NCBI RefSeq assembly: GCF_001665685.1
Contig: NZ_LZTB01000100.1
Span: forward strand, 248,001-312,000
From: Mycobacterium sp. 852013-50091_SCH5140682
GTDB lineage: Bacteria > Actinomycetota > Actinomycetes > Mycobacteriales > Mycobacteriaceae
Length of the DNA: 64,000 nt
Direction of reading: 5' to 3'
Each line of letters starts with the position of its first letter. The first letter of the stretch is position 1. A model generated the notes under the pieces. That model saw only the letters and a program-made list of their open reading frames with translations, did no database searches and had not been told where the DNA came from. Made by a program: the position numbers and the translations under genes. This document shows, piece by piece, positions 52,038 to 60,378 of the stretch.

Positions 52038-52750
52038 CGGGGTCCCCGCGGTTCGGCGATCGCGACACGGTCGAGGAAGGTGTCCACCAGTCGGCGCGCG
52101 CGCACGGCGGCGTCGGCTTCGGCGGCTTCGGTCTGGGCGAGCAGCACGTCGGGATCCAGGCCCGCCGCCACCGCCTCGCGGTCCCCGCCGAAGGCCAGCC
52201 AGCCCTTGAGCACCGTGCTGTCGACCTCGGGGTGGAACTGGAGAGCGAGGTTGCGGCGCAGCGTGAATGCCTGTGGGGCAGAGCCGTTCCGGGCGACCTC
52301 GATCGCGTCCGGCGGCGTCACCCAGCGGTCGTAATGCCATTGGAACCATGGTCCGGCGAATACGGGATCGTCGGAGTGCACGGGCCGCCAACCGATTTCG
52401 GGGAACGGCGACTTGTGTACCAGGCCGCCGTGCGCGGTGGCCAGCAGCTGACCGCCGAAGCAGATGCCGAGCACCGGAACTGCGATCCGGTCGGCTTCGC
52501 GCAGCAATTCCACCTCAGGCTGCACCCAGCCGGCCACCTCGGCGGCGTACGTGGACCACGGCGCACCGAGCACTAGCACCGCGTCATAGTCGGCAGGGTC
52601 CGGGAAGTCGAATTCGACACCGGGTTCGTGGTGCTGCTCGGCCGGGACCACCACCCGCTCGTCGATGTCGAAGCCGCGCACGGCAAAACGGTCGGCGACC
52701 GCGCCGGCAGGCGAGATGTGATCGTGCGCGATCTGCAGCAGCCGCGGCAT
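52034..52750 (-). CDS. Class I glutamine amidotransferase-like protein
   Basis: Protein of 238 aa with the complete class I glutaminase triad: Cys97 in LGICFGGQ, His173 and Glu175 in LQFHPEVD. It has no synthase domain. Stand-alone members hydrolyse gamma-glutamyl amides, as in polyamine (PuuD-like) and aniline (TdnT/AtdA2-type) pathways. ATG 52750 overlaps the stop of the LLM gene by 1 base (TGATG) and its stop overlaps the SDR start. With the glutamine-synthetase-like ligase at 61376 it could remove a glutamyl group added to an amine. That link is inferred. Confidence 0.85.
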   Translation of the reverse strand: MPRLLQIAHDHISPAGAVADRFAVRGFDIDERVVVPAEQHHEPGVEFDFPDPADYDAVLVLGAPWSTYAAEVAGWVQPEVELLREADRIAVPVLGICFGGQLLATAHGGLVHKSPFPEIGWRPVHSDDPVFAGPWFQWHYDRWVTPPDAIEVARNGSAPQAFTLRRNLALQFHPEVDSTVLKGWLAFGGDREAVAAGLDPDVLLAQTEAAEADAAVRARRLVDTFLDRVAIAEPRGPR

Positions 52751-53688
52751 CAGCGCACCGCCATCGAGTCGGCACGGCGCATCACGTCGGCGCAGAACGC
52801 GGGAAGTTCACCGGCGTCGTCGATGAACATCGACGGTTTCACGCAGATGGTCGTGAATCCCCGCTCCAGCTGCTCCGGGACGGAATCCATGGCTTTACCG
52901 ATGTCGGCGCACGAGTGGTCATCGGGAAACTCCACCCGCACACCGCCGACCATCTCCAGATCGGACAGGTCGCGGCCGGCCGAGGCCATCGCCGTCCTGA
53001 TCGTCTGCACGTCGTCGGCGCTGGGCGCGCCGAGCGGATGGAAGCCGTGGCCGTAGCGCACCAGGCGCTCGACCACCTTCCCGTGCGCGGTCTGGCCGCC
53101 GAACCACATGCGCGGCCCGTCATCACGAAAAGCTTTGGGCTCCAAGTAGATATCGTCGAAGGAGAAGTAACGGCCATGATAGCCGGCGGGCGAGGTGCGG
53201 AACACCAGATCCATCACCGCCAGTTGCTCGTCGAGGATCCGGCCGCGCTCGGCGAAGGGCACCCCCATCGCGTCGTACTCGTCGCGGCTCCAGCTGACGC
53301 TGGGCTGCACCACCAGCCGCCCCTCGGACAGCAGGTCCAGGGTGCCGAGTTCACGCGCCAGCAGCAGCGGGTGCCGCAACGGCGCCAGCACGGCCGCGGC
53401 GACCAGTCGGATCCGGCTGGTCACCGAGGCCATCGCGGACAACAGCATGAGCGAGTTGGGCCACGGCGTGAACGGATCCTGGTTGCCCGGCAACGCATAT
53501 GCGCGTGGATTGGCCATCACGCCCTTGTCGCCGGCGTCTGGCCCGAGCACGATGTGCTCGGAGATCATCACCGAGTCGAACCCGGCATCCTCGGCGATCT
53601 GTGCCCACCGCACGAGATCGCCGAGGTTGCGGCCGTCGGTGAGAGTCCAGTTCTCGCTGAGGATCAGCAGCATCCTGGGGGTCGTCAT
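52750..53688 (-). CDS. LLM-class flavin/F420-dependent oxidoreductase
   Basis: Luciferase-like monooxygenase or F420 reductase of 312 aa. Family blocks are DLVRWAQIAEDAGFDSVMISEHIVLGPD, SRIRLVAAAVLAPLRHPLLLARELGTLDLLSEGRLVV, and RMWFGGQTAHGKVVERLVRYGHGFHPLG. ATG 53688 lies 4 nt after the FAH-family gene and its stop overlaps the next start by 1 base. As part of the meta-cleavage operon it may hydroxylate or oxidise an early intermediate. Cofactor (FMN or F420) cannot be read directly. Confidence 0.85.
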   Translation of the reverse strand: MTTPRMLLILSENWTLTDGRNLGDLVRWAQIAEDAGFDSVMISEHIVLGPDAGDKGVMANPRAYALPGNQDPFTPWPNSLMLLSAMASVTSRIRLVAAAVLAPLRHPLLLARELGTLDLLSEGRLVVQPSVSWSRDEYDAMGVPFAERGRILDEQLAVMDLVFRTSPAGYHGRYFSFDDIYLEPKAFRDDGPRMWFGGQTAHGKVVERLVRYGHGFHPLGAPSADDVQTIRTAMASAGRDLSDLEMVGGVRVEFPDDHSCADIGKAMDSVPEQLERGFTTICVKPSMFIDDAGELPAFCADVMRRADSMAVR

Positions 53689-53692
53689 CGGC

Positions 53693-54556
53693 TCAGAAGG
53701 TGTTCGACAGGTCGGGTTTGCGGATGCCGCGGAACTCCCAGTCGCCACCCTGTGCAGTGGAGAGCACTTCTTCGCTCTCGGTGGGCTGGGCGCCCACATC
53801 GCTGCGAATCGCGGTGGGGCCCTCGACAATATGGTTGCGTAGCACGCCGAGACCTTCGACCTCGACCTCCACGACATCGCCGGGGTAGACGGTGCGGGAG
53901 ATGGCCGGGGTGCCTGAAAGCAGGACATCCCCGGGCTGCAGCGTGATGGTGCGGGCGATGTCGGCGACGAGATAGTGCATGTCCCACTCCATCTCGTCGG
54001 TGTTGCCGTCCTGGCGGACTTCACCGTTGACGATGGTCCGGATCCGCTTGTCGCGGAAATCCCAGCCCTCGACGACGCCGGGGCCGAGCGGACACAGCGT
54101 GTCGGCGCCCTTGACGCGCAGCATCGAACCGGAGTCGGTATCGCGGAAATCGTGCAGGCCATAGTCATTGGCGACGGTGTAGCCGCGGATGTAGTCACCG
54201 GCCTCGGCGGGAGAGATGTTGCGGGCGGTGCGGCCGATGACGATGCCCACCTCGCCCTCGTAGTTGAGCCACTTGCAGCCGCGCGGACGGACGACGGCCG
54301 AATCGTGCGCGTTGAGCGAGGACACCGGCTTGTGGAAATACGTCGGGGCAGGCGGCAGTTTGGTCAGCAACTCCTTCACGCGGGAGGAGTAGTTGAGGTG
54401 GACGCAGATGATCTTGCTCGGGGTCACCGGCGCAAGGTGCCTTGCATCGGCGACAGCCACGGTACGGCCATCGCCGGCCACCAGGGTGTCGCCATCGCGG
54501 ACAACGTCGACAACATTGCCGTCCAAGAGAATTCGGCGGTATTCGCGTAGCGTCAT
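53693..54556 (-). CDS. FAH-family isomerase/hydrolase, HpaG-like
   Basis: Fumarylacetoacetate-hydrolase-fold enzyme of 287 aa. Metal ligands are in the LNYEGEVGIVIG (two Glu) and GYTVANDYGLHDF (Asp) blocks, with GPGVVEGWDF and SGTPAISRTVYPGDVVEVEVEGLG following. In 4-hydroxyphenylacetate degradation HpaG-type proteins decarboxylate and isomerise the hydroxymuconate product. Its place just downstream of hpaE and hpaD supports this job. ATG 54556 lies 25 nt after hpaD. A C-terminal tail with EEVLSTAQGGDWEFRGIRK is extra to the core fold. Exact reaction is inferred. Confidence 0.82.
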   Translation of the reverse strand: MTLREYRRILLDGNVVDVVRDGDTLVAGDGRTVAVADARHLAPVTPSKIICVHLNYSSRVKELLTKLPPAPTYFHKPVSSLNAHDSAVVRPRGCKWLNYEGEVGIVIGRTARNISPAEAGDYIRGYTVANDYGLHDFRDTDSGSMLRVKGADTLCPLGPGVVEGWDFRDKRIRTIVNGEVRQDGNTDEMEWDMHYLVADIARTITLQPGDVLLSGTPAISRTVYPGDVVEVEVEGLGVLRNHIVEGPTAIRSDVGAQPTESEEVLSTAQGGDWEFRGIRKPDLSNTF

Positions 54557-54581
54557 TCGTCAGCTCCTTGGGCGTGGCCGG

Positions 54582-55535
54582 TCAGCCGGCTGCCGTGAGT
54601 TCGGGGCCGCCGTTCTGGCGGACGTAGTCGGGATCGGTGGGGGTGCGCCGCGGCCGAGGGAAGCCGCCGACGGGGCGGTCGAACCAGTAGTGCACCTGAC
54701 CGGTGCCGACGGAGTTCTCGTACTCGCCGTAGCGCCGACCGGTCGCGGTGCAGTCACCCTCGCCGATGGCGCCGATCATCATCAGGTAGTGACCGAACCG
54801 GGCCTCGGGCTTGAACCGGTAGAACTCGTTCATGGTGTCGAGAACCCGCGCGTGGTCGCCGGCTTCGAACCACGCCATCCGCTCGGCGTCGGCCGCGGCG
54901 GCCTCGCGGGTGAAGATGTGCTCGGCTCCGGACGCCTCGTGATCGCGGAGCTGGCGCAACGGCCAGAACGTGTGCGACAGCGCACCGGAGGCGATCAGCA
55001 GCACCTTGCGGTCGGACTCGGCGATGGCGTCGCCCAGCGCGCGGCCCAGCCGCAGGTTGTCCTCGGTGTCGGCGGTCTGGCAGACCCCGATGCTGATCCA
55101 GCGCTTGTCCGGCAGGCCCTGACCGAGAAACTCCCACACGTTGGTGGTGGCGTAGAAGATCGGCAACGAATCGTCGTCGATCGCGGTGATCCAGGTGCTG
55201 TGGTCTTCGGCCTTGCTCGCGATGAGGTGCGCGAGACCCGGGTCACCGGCGATGTCGTAGGGCCGCCGGCTCATGCCGCGCGGCAGTTCCTCGGAGGTGA
55301 ACAGTCCGGTGCGGCGCTCGTGGGCGGTGACGACGAATTCGACTGTGGTGGCCCAGTGTGAATCCAGGACGACGACGGTGTCGTAGTCGACCTGGTCGAA
55401 CACGTCGCGGCGCAACTGGTGCAAGCCTGACACCAGCGTGGTGTCCTCGCCGTTGTTGAGTTCGCGCCGGGTCTTCTCGGGCAGCACGATGGTCGGTACG
55501 TGCGCGATCAGTCCGGCGCCGACGACTTCGCCCAT
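54582..55535 (-). CDS. hpaD: Extradiol ring-cleavage dioxygenase, homoprotocatechuate 2,3-dioxygenase-like (LigB family)
   Basis: Non-heme Fe(II) dioxygenase of 317 aa that opens 3,4-dihydroxyphenylacetate. It matches E. coli HpaD in AHVPTIVL (His ligand), VVVLDSHWATT (His ligand), FTSEELPRG, IASGALSHTFWP and the final VGTGQVHYWF. The LigB fold differs from the VOC-type extradiol enzymes. ATG 55535 overlaps the hpaE stop by 1 base (TGATG), giving tight coupling. The product should be the semialdehyde used by the hpaE product. The same fold also takes protocatechuate or other catechols, so the substrate rests on the neighbours. Confidence 0.82.
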   Translation of the reverse strand: MGEVVGAGLIAHVPTIVLPEKTRRELNNGEDTTLVSGLHQLRRDVFDQVDYDTVVVLDSHWATTVEFVVTAHERRTGLFTSEELPRGMSRRPYDIAGDPGLAHLIASKAEDHSTWITAIDDDSLPIFYATTNVWEFLGQGLPDKRWISIGVCQTADTEDNLRLGRALGDAIAESDRKVLLIASGALSHTFWPLRQLRDHEASGAEHIFTREAAAADAERMAWFEAGDHARVLDTMNEFYRFKPEARFGHYLMMIGAIGEGDCTATGRRYGEYENSVGTGQVHYWFDRPVGGFPRPRRTPTDPDYVRQNGGPELTAAG

Positions 55536-57019
55536 CAGGAATTGCCTCCGTTGCCTGCGGTCCACCCGTTCGGGGAGAACACCGTGTTCTTGACATCGCA
55601 GTAGAAGTCGAACGACCAGGGGCCGCCCTCACGGCCGATGCCCGATTTGCCGTTGCCTCCGAACGGGGCACCGAGGTCGCGGACGAAGAAGCAGTTGACC
55701 CACACCGTGCCCGCGTTGAGCAGCGCCGAAACCCGTTCGGCGCGTTCGGGATCCCCGGTGACCATGGTGGCGGCCAGGCCGAATCGGGTGTTGTTGGCCA
55801 TCGCGATGCCCTCCTCCTCGTCGGCGAAGGTCTGGATGGTCAGCACCGGGCCGAAGACCTCTTCGGTGAGGATCTCGCTGCCCGGGCGGGCATCGACGAG
55901 GATGGTGGGCCGGTAATACAGTCCGCCGAGGTCGTCGTTGGGGCCGCCGCCGAGCAAAGCGCGGGCACCATCGGCCAGCGCACGCTCGACGAAGCCGCAG
56001 ACCCGCTCGAAATGCGGACGGCTGACCAGGGCGCTGACGTCGGTGGCCGGATCACGCGGGTCGCCCTGGACGACTGTCTGCGCTTTGGCCAGCACACGCT
56101 TCAGGAATTCGTCGTGCAGGCTCTCGTGCACCAGCACCCGGAAGGCGCCGAGGCATACCTGACCGGCGTTGTCGAACTGCTCGACCGTGAGATCGACGGC
56201 CAGGTCCAGATCGGCATCGTCGAAGATCAGCAGCGGTGACTTGCCGCCCAGCTCGAACGACAGCGGCACGATGTTCTTCGCCGCGGCCTCTGCGATGACG
56301 CCCGCGGTCGGCACCGATCCGGTGAACGACAGGCGGTTGATGCCCGGGTGCCGGGTCAGCGGCGCGCCGGCAGCCGTACCGGTGCCCTGCACGACGTTGA
56401 AAACCCCGGCCGGTAGCCCGGCTTCGTGCGCGATGTCGGCCAGCAGAGATGCGGTCAGCGGCGCCCACTCCGGTGGTTTGAGCACCACGGTGTTGCCTGC
56501 TGCCAATGCGGGGCCGATCCGCCAGGTGGCGAGCATGAGCGGGGCGTTCCACGGCGTGATGATCGCGACGACGCCGGCGGGATCGAAGCTGACGCGCTGA
56601 CGGTGTCCGCGGACTTCATCGATGGGGTGGGTGATGCGCTCGGCGAGATCCGCGAAATAACGGAAGTTCATCGCGACGCGCGGCATCACCCCGCGCAGGT
56701 GGCTGCGCAGCAGCGAGCCGTTGTCACGGGTCTCGACGCGGGCGAGGTCGTCGCGCCGGGCGTCGATGCCGTCGGCGACGGCGCGCAGGATATCGGCGCG
56801 TTGCTTGACCGGCAGCGCCGCCCAGTCGGCGAACGCCTCGCGAGCCGCGGCGACGGCGGCGTCGACCTCTGCCTGGCCACCGGCATGCACCTGCGCTATG
56901 GGTTGTTCGTCGATCGGGGAAATGTCGGTGAACGTGGTGTCAGACGAGACTCGCCGACCGCCGATCCAGTGCCGGGTGTCGACGCGCACGTCCTCGACGT
57001 CGGCGTGGTCGACGCTCAT
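55535..57019 (-). CDS. hpaE: 5-carboxymethyl-2-hydroxymuconate semialdehyde dehydrogenase
   Basis: NAD-dependent aldehyde dehydrogenase of 494 aa oxidising the ring-cleavage product of homoprotocatechuate. It has IITPWNAPLMLATW, the general base in SFELGGKSP, catalytic Cys in FDNAGQVCLGAF, and the C-terminal VNCFFVRDLGAPFGGNGKSGIGREGG, which parallels the end of E. coli HpaE. ATG 57019 overlaps the ADC-family stop (ATGA), and its own stop overlaps hpaD. Other muconate semialdehydes are possible substrates. Together with hpaD and the HpaG-like gene the assignment is good. Confidence 0.85.
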   Translation of the reverse strand: MSVDHADVEDVRVDTRHWIGGRRVSSDTTFTDISPIDEQPIAQVHAGGQAEVDAAVAAAREAFADWAALPVKQRADILRAVADGIDARRDDLARVETRDNGSLLRSHLRGVMPRVAMNFRYFADLAERITHPIDEVRGHRQRVSFDPAGVVAIITPWNAPLMLATWRIGPALAAGNTVVLKPPEWAPLTASLLADIAHEAGLPAGVFNVVQGTGTAAGAPLTRHPGINRLSFTGSVPTAGVIAEAAAKNIVPLSFELGGKSPLLIFDDADLDLAVDLTVEQFDNAGQVCLGAFRVLVHESLHDEFLKRVLAKAQTVVQGDPRDPATDVSALVSRPHFERVCGFVERALADGARALLGGGPNDDLGGLYYRPTILVDARPGSEILTEEVFGPVLTIQTFADEEEGIAMANNTRFGLAATMVTGDPERAERVSALLNAGTVWVNCFFVRDLGAPFGGNGKSGIGREGGPWSFDFYCDVKNTVFSPNGWTAGNGGNS

Positions 57020-57831
57020 CGGGTTGCCGCCGCGGTGGTCAGGTCGGCCAGGCTGCGTCCGCCGTCCCAGACGACGCCGATCTGCCGGTAGTAGCCGCCG
57101 ATGATCTCGTCGACGCGTAACCGGGACAGTTCCTCGGTGGGGGAGTCGAAGATCTCCACCTCGACCTCACCCGTCCAGGCCGGTCCGCCCTCGAATTCGC
57201 TGGCACCCGACGCGATCAACTCGGCATAGCTGTCCGGAGCGCCCTTGGCGATGCCGGGATAGATCCGGTGGTGCGCCATGGGGTGGCCGTTGACGAACCC
57301 GTTGGTCTCGCACTGCTCGCGCAGGGTCAGCACGGCCTGTGCCAGCCGGCGGTCACCCGCTGCGAGGCTGGCGCCGAAGACGCCGCCCGGTGCCACCTGA
57401 GGCGCGGCGTGGGAGAACGGGTGCGGCCGGGTCTGCCACATCGAGCCGAGTTTCTTGGGATAGCCCTGATGTATGCCGCGCGCGATGGCGAAGTCCTTGT
57501 CCACCCAGATGTAGACGCAGCGCGAGTAGGTGACGCCCTCGAACGCGCAGCGCACGACGACGAAGGCCTCTTTGTACTGGGCACGCACCGGATCGAGCAA
57601 CTCTTCGCGCGATGCCGAGCACGACTGCCAGTCGGCCCAGATCAGCGCGACGGCACCGGGGTCTTCCGGTGCGAGTTCCAGCGGTGCGGGCAGCAGCTCG
57701 GCAACGCGGGCCGGGTCGGTCCGGTACTCCACGGTCAGCAGGTCTCCGGAGTAGTACCACGGCGGTGAGGGAATGATGGAGGACCGGCCGGTGGCCGTGC
57801 GGGGGAAGAAGAACCCCTTTTGATCGTTCAT
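57016..57831 (-). CDS. Acetoacetate decarboxylase (ADC) family protein
   Basis: Protein of 271 aa of the acetoacetate decarboxylase family. The Schiff-base Lys is probably K126 in QGYPKKLGS, followed by the usual second Lys. The first half has SPPWYYSGDLLTVEYRTDPARVAELLPAPLEL, typical of the family. Members catalyse decarboxylation, aldol or dehydratase reactions on keto acids. ATG 57831 follows GGGAG. It is the first gene of the long operon and is divergent from the P450 gene, with three operators between. Its true reaction here is unknown; a keto-acid intermediate of the pathway is likely. Confidence 0.82.
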   Translation of the reverse strand: MNDQKGFFFPRTATGRSSIIPSPPWYYSGDLLTVEYRTDPARVAELLPAPLELAPEDPGAVALIWADWQSCSASREELLDPVRAQYKEAFVVVRCAFEGVTYSRCVYIWVDKDFAIARGIHQGYPKKLGSMWQTRPHPFSHAAPQVAPGGVFGASLAAGDRRLAQAVLTLREQCETNGFVNGHPMAHHRIYPGIAKGAPDSYAELIASGASEFEGGPAWTGEVEVEIFDSPTEELSRLRVDEIIGGYYRQIGVVWDGGRSLADLTTAAATR

Positions 57832-57851
57832 GTGGCTCCCGTCGAGAGATC

Positions 57852-57936
57852 GTTCGCATCCGTACGATAACTTGTTCGGGTCCGAATGGCTACCCTTGCG
57901 GTGGAGGTTTTCGACCGTTATCGTTCGGGTACGAAC
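57852..57936. promoter_or_regulatory. Three operators GTTCG-N4-CGAAC between P450 and ADC operon
   Basis: Site a 57852-57865 (GTTCG-CATC-CGTAC), site b 57874-57887 (GTTCG-GGTC-CGAAT) and site c 57923-57936 (GTTCG-GGTA-CGAAC, perfect). Starts of a and b are 22 bp apart, two helical turns; c lies 40 bp before the P450 start and a lies 21 bp before the ADC start. One regulator should control both divergent units. No regulator gene is adjacent, so it is probably outside the window. Confidence 0.6.
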
Positions 57937-57962
57937 AATATCTCGAACCGAGGAGAAACGTC

Positions 57963-59228
57963 GTGGAGAAGCCCTCGCACGTTCCGCTTGCTGACGTCGA
58001 CCTTGCCGACCTTGACCGCTTTGCGCGTAACCAAGGGTGGGGCATGTTCGACACCCTCCGCGAGGAGGCGCCGGTGTATTTCAACCCGGAACCTGCTCCC
58101 AACAAAGGGTTTTGGGCGATCACGCGGCATGAGGACATCTGCGCCGTCGACAAGGACGCCGAAACTTTCACGTCCACCAAGTTCGTCAACCTCGAGGAAG
58201 TCGACGACGACCTGATGGACATTCGCCGGTCCATGCTGGAGACCGACGGCCTGCGGCACCGGGCCCTGCGCAAGCTGATCCAGCGCGAGTTCAGCCAGGG
58301 CAACCTGATGCGCAACTACGAGGAATTCCTGCGCGGGCTGACCAAGGCCACCGTCGACGCCGCACTGGCCAAGGGGGAGTTCGACTTCGTCAAGGAGGTC
58401 AGCGCAGACTTCCCGATCCAGGTGCTCGCCCGGCTGCTCGACGTGCCCGACGAGCACACGGGCCAGCTCATCGACTGGGGCAACGAGATCATCGGCAACA
58501 CCGATCCGGACTACAGCGACCACTTGCTCGGAGACCCCGAGACCGCCAAGTACAAGCACCTGCCGTTCAGTTCGCCCGCCTCGATCGAGGTGTTCGAATA
58601 CGGGCGCAAGCTGGCCGCCGAGCGTCGCGGCGGGTCCGGCACCGACCTGGTCAGCATGTTGGTCAACAAGATCCCTGAAGACGGTAACGCCTTGTCGGCC
58701 ACCGACTTCGACAACTACTTCCTGCTGCTGGTAGTCGCGGGCAACGAAACCACCCGGCACACCATCAGCCACACCATGCTGGCGCTCATCGAGCACCAGG
58801 ATCAGCTGCGCCTGCTGCAGCAGCAGCCCGAGCTGATCCCGTCGGCCACCGAGGAATTCCTGCGCTGGGCCTCGCCCGTGTACCACTTCCGGCGCACCGC
58901 GACGCGCGACGTCGAGCTCGGCGGCAAGGAGATCAAGGAAGGCGACAAGGTCGTCATGTGGTTCGCCTCGGGCAACCGCGACGATACGGTGTTCGAGAAC
59001 CCTTACGACTTCGACGTCACCCGCACCGACATCAATCACGTCACCTTCGGTAAGGGCAGTCCGCACCTGTGCCTGGGCAACAATCTGGCCCGCATGGAGG
59101 TGCGGCTCATGTTCGAGGAGCTGATCCCGCGACTCAGCTCGATCGAGCTCGCCGGAGACGTGCGCCGCGTCCGCAGCAATTTCGTCAACGGAATCAAGAC
59201 GCTGCCCGTCAAGGTCACCACTACCTGA
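57963..59228 (+). CDS. Cytochrome P450 (CYP)
   Basis: Heme monooxygenase of 421 aa, soluble bacterial type. Heme ligand Cys370 is in FGKGSPHLCLGNN, the I-helix oxygen motif AGNETT is at 259-264 and ExxR at 298-301 (EFLR). The sequence resembles the mycobacterial CYP124/125/142 and linalool-type group that hydroxylates sterols, terpenes or other alkyl chains. GTG 57963 follows GAGGAG by 7 nt. It is divergent from the ADC-hpa operon and shares its triple operator, so it should act in the same pathway. No ferredoxin gene is adjacent; the reductase at 60379 could supply electrons. Substrate unknown. Confidence 0.92.
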   Translation: MEKPSHVPLADVDLADLDRFARNQGWGMFDTLREEAPVYFNPEPAPNKGFWAITRHEDICAVDKDAETFTSTKFVNLEEVDDDLMDIRRSMLETDGLRHRALRKLIQREFSQGNLMRNYEEFLRGLTKATVDAALAKGEFDFVKEVSADFPIQVLARLLDVPDEHTGQLIDWGNEIIGNTDPDYSDHLLGDPETAKYKHLPFSSPASIEVFEYGRKLAAERRGGSGTDLVSMLVNKIPEDGNALSATDFDNYFLLLVVAGNETTRHTISHTMLALIEHQDQLRLLQQQPELIPSATEEFLRWASPVYHFRRTATRDVELGGKEIKEGDKVVMWFASGNRDDTVFENPYDFDVTRTDINHVTFGKGSPHLCLGNNLARMEVRLMFEELIPRLSSIELAGDVRRVRSNFVNGIKTLPVKVTTT

Positions 59229-59236
59229 GTTCTATT

Positions 59237-59298
59237 CGCAGAAAAGGCATTCCGGCAGCACTTACTCGAACAAGTGCTGCCGGAATGCCATTTCTGCG
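59237..59298. terminator. 27-bp inverted repeat between convergent P450 and Rieske genes
   Basis: Arms 59237-59263 and 59272-59298 are complementary with one mismatch (CGCAGAAA, then GGCATTCCGG, CAGCACTT) around an 8-nt loop ACTCGAAC. It occupies most of the 83-bp gap between the two stops. It is far longer than an ordinary terminator and probably stops transcription both ways. Confidence 0.7.
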
Positions 59299-59311
59299 CA
59301 AATGCGCGCGG

Positions 59312-60367
59312 TCAGAGCCCCTCGTCGGCGACCAGCCTGCGCATGATCTTGCGGACCTGCAGGGCCGCGACATCGGCCGCCACGCTGACCTCGTCGCCGT
59401 ACCCGTCGGTGTCGATGACGTGTTGCATGGTCTGCAGAATCTGTTGCACGCGACGGTAATAGCCCTCGAAGATCGGCCGCATCGCTTCGGTGGCCGCCTC
59501 GCCCGCAGCGAAGTTGCGACTCACCCGCCAGATGTGCCGCGTGGTGCCGGCATCCACCGGCGTGATCGCGTGAGTGAACAGGAAAGTTTGTGTACCACCG
59601 TCACTTTCGGTCAGGTGGCAATCCCATCTGTCGGCCCACAGACCCGGAGACAGGAAAGCGCCTTGCTCGCGCTGCGGGCACGGCTTCGTCGCCGAGACGC
59701 CTGTGATTTCGGCCTGCCAGGCCGGCATCGGCGCGGGCGGCCAGTCCCGCCGGAACGTCACCGTGGTCTCGGTGAGTTGCACCTCCAGCGGAGGGGCCAC
59801 AGTGGCCGCCAGGGCCGGTGGCGAAATGACCGGATCGACCACCGCGACGTGGGTGATGTCGGCGAAATTCTCCAGCAGCAACTCGATGTGCGCTGCCGTC
59901 TCCCATTGACCGCCGAACGTCGTCCACGCCGGATCGGACAGCCACGGTGTGGGTTCCGGCGGTCTGCGGTCGGCCAGTGACGGTTCGCCCAGCCACACCC
60001 ACACCAGTCCGTCGTGCTCGCGTGCGGGGTAGCAGGGCACCTGAGCGCCGTACGGAATCTGCGGCTGTGTCGGCACCCGCACACAATTTCCGTCGCGGTC
60101 ATAGGCGAAGCCCGAATACCCGGACACGATGGTGTCGCCCTGCACGCGGCCGAGGCTCAGCGGATACGGCCGGTGCGCATCACGATCGGCCAGTGCCACC
60201 ACCGATCCGTCGGACACCCGGAACAGCACCACCGGGCGTTCGAGGGCGCGGGTTCCGAACGGGACATCGCTGACCTCGTCCGAGGCGGCCAGGGCGTACC
60301 ACGCGTTGCGCGGGTAGCCTGTTGCGGTCACTCCGAGCCGTTGCAGCGGTTTCGTCGCAGCTTTCAT
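59312..60367 (-). CDS. Rieske-oxygenase homologue lacking Fe-S ligands
   Basis: Protein of 351 aa with the layout of an aromatic-ring-hydroxylating oxygenase alpha subunit (VanA/PDO-like): Rieske-type domain at about 20-125, C-terminal catalytic domain after. The canonical C-x-H-x16-C-x2-H cluster site reads D63-A-H65-x16-S82-G-Y-S85: only the first His remains. The mononuclear-iron motif N-x2-D-x2-H-x4-H reads N167-D170-H173-D178, so the second His is Asp. ATG 60367 follows AGGAG. The reductase gene is 11 nt upstream. A classic oxygenase is unlikely; a binding or other-metal role is possible. Sequence reading was checked codon by codon. Confidence 0.85.
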   Translation of the reverse strand: MKAATKPLQRLGVTATGYPRNAWYALAASDEVSDVPFGTRALERPVVLFRVSDGSVVALADRDAHRPYPLSLGRVQGDTIVSGYSGFAYDRDGNCVRVPTQPQIPYGAQVPCYPAREHDGLVWVWLGEPSLADRRPPEPTPWLSDPAWTTFGGQWETAAHIELLLENFADITHVAVVDPVISPPALAATVAPPLEVQLTETTVTFRRDWPPAPMPAWQAEITGVSATKPCPQREQGAFLSPGLWADRWDCHLTESDGGTQTFLFTHAITPVDAGTTRHIWRVSRNFAAGEAATEAMRPIFEGYYRRVQQILQTMQHVIDTDGYGDEVSVAADVAALQVRKIMRRLVADEGL

Positions 60368-60378
60368 CACCACTCCTC

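Noticed and set aside
57963..59228. Naming the P450 as CYP125 or CYP142
   Set aside because: The heme and I-helix motifs fit the wider mycobacterial group, but nothing visible separates the subfamilies and no cholesterol genes are nearby.
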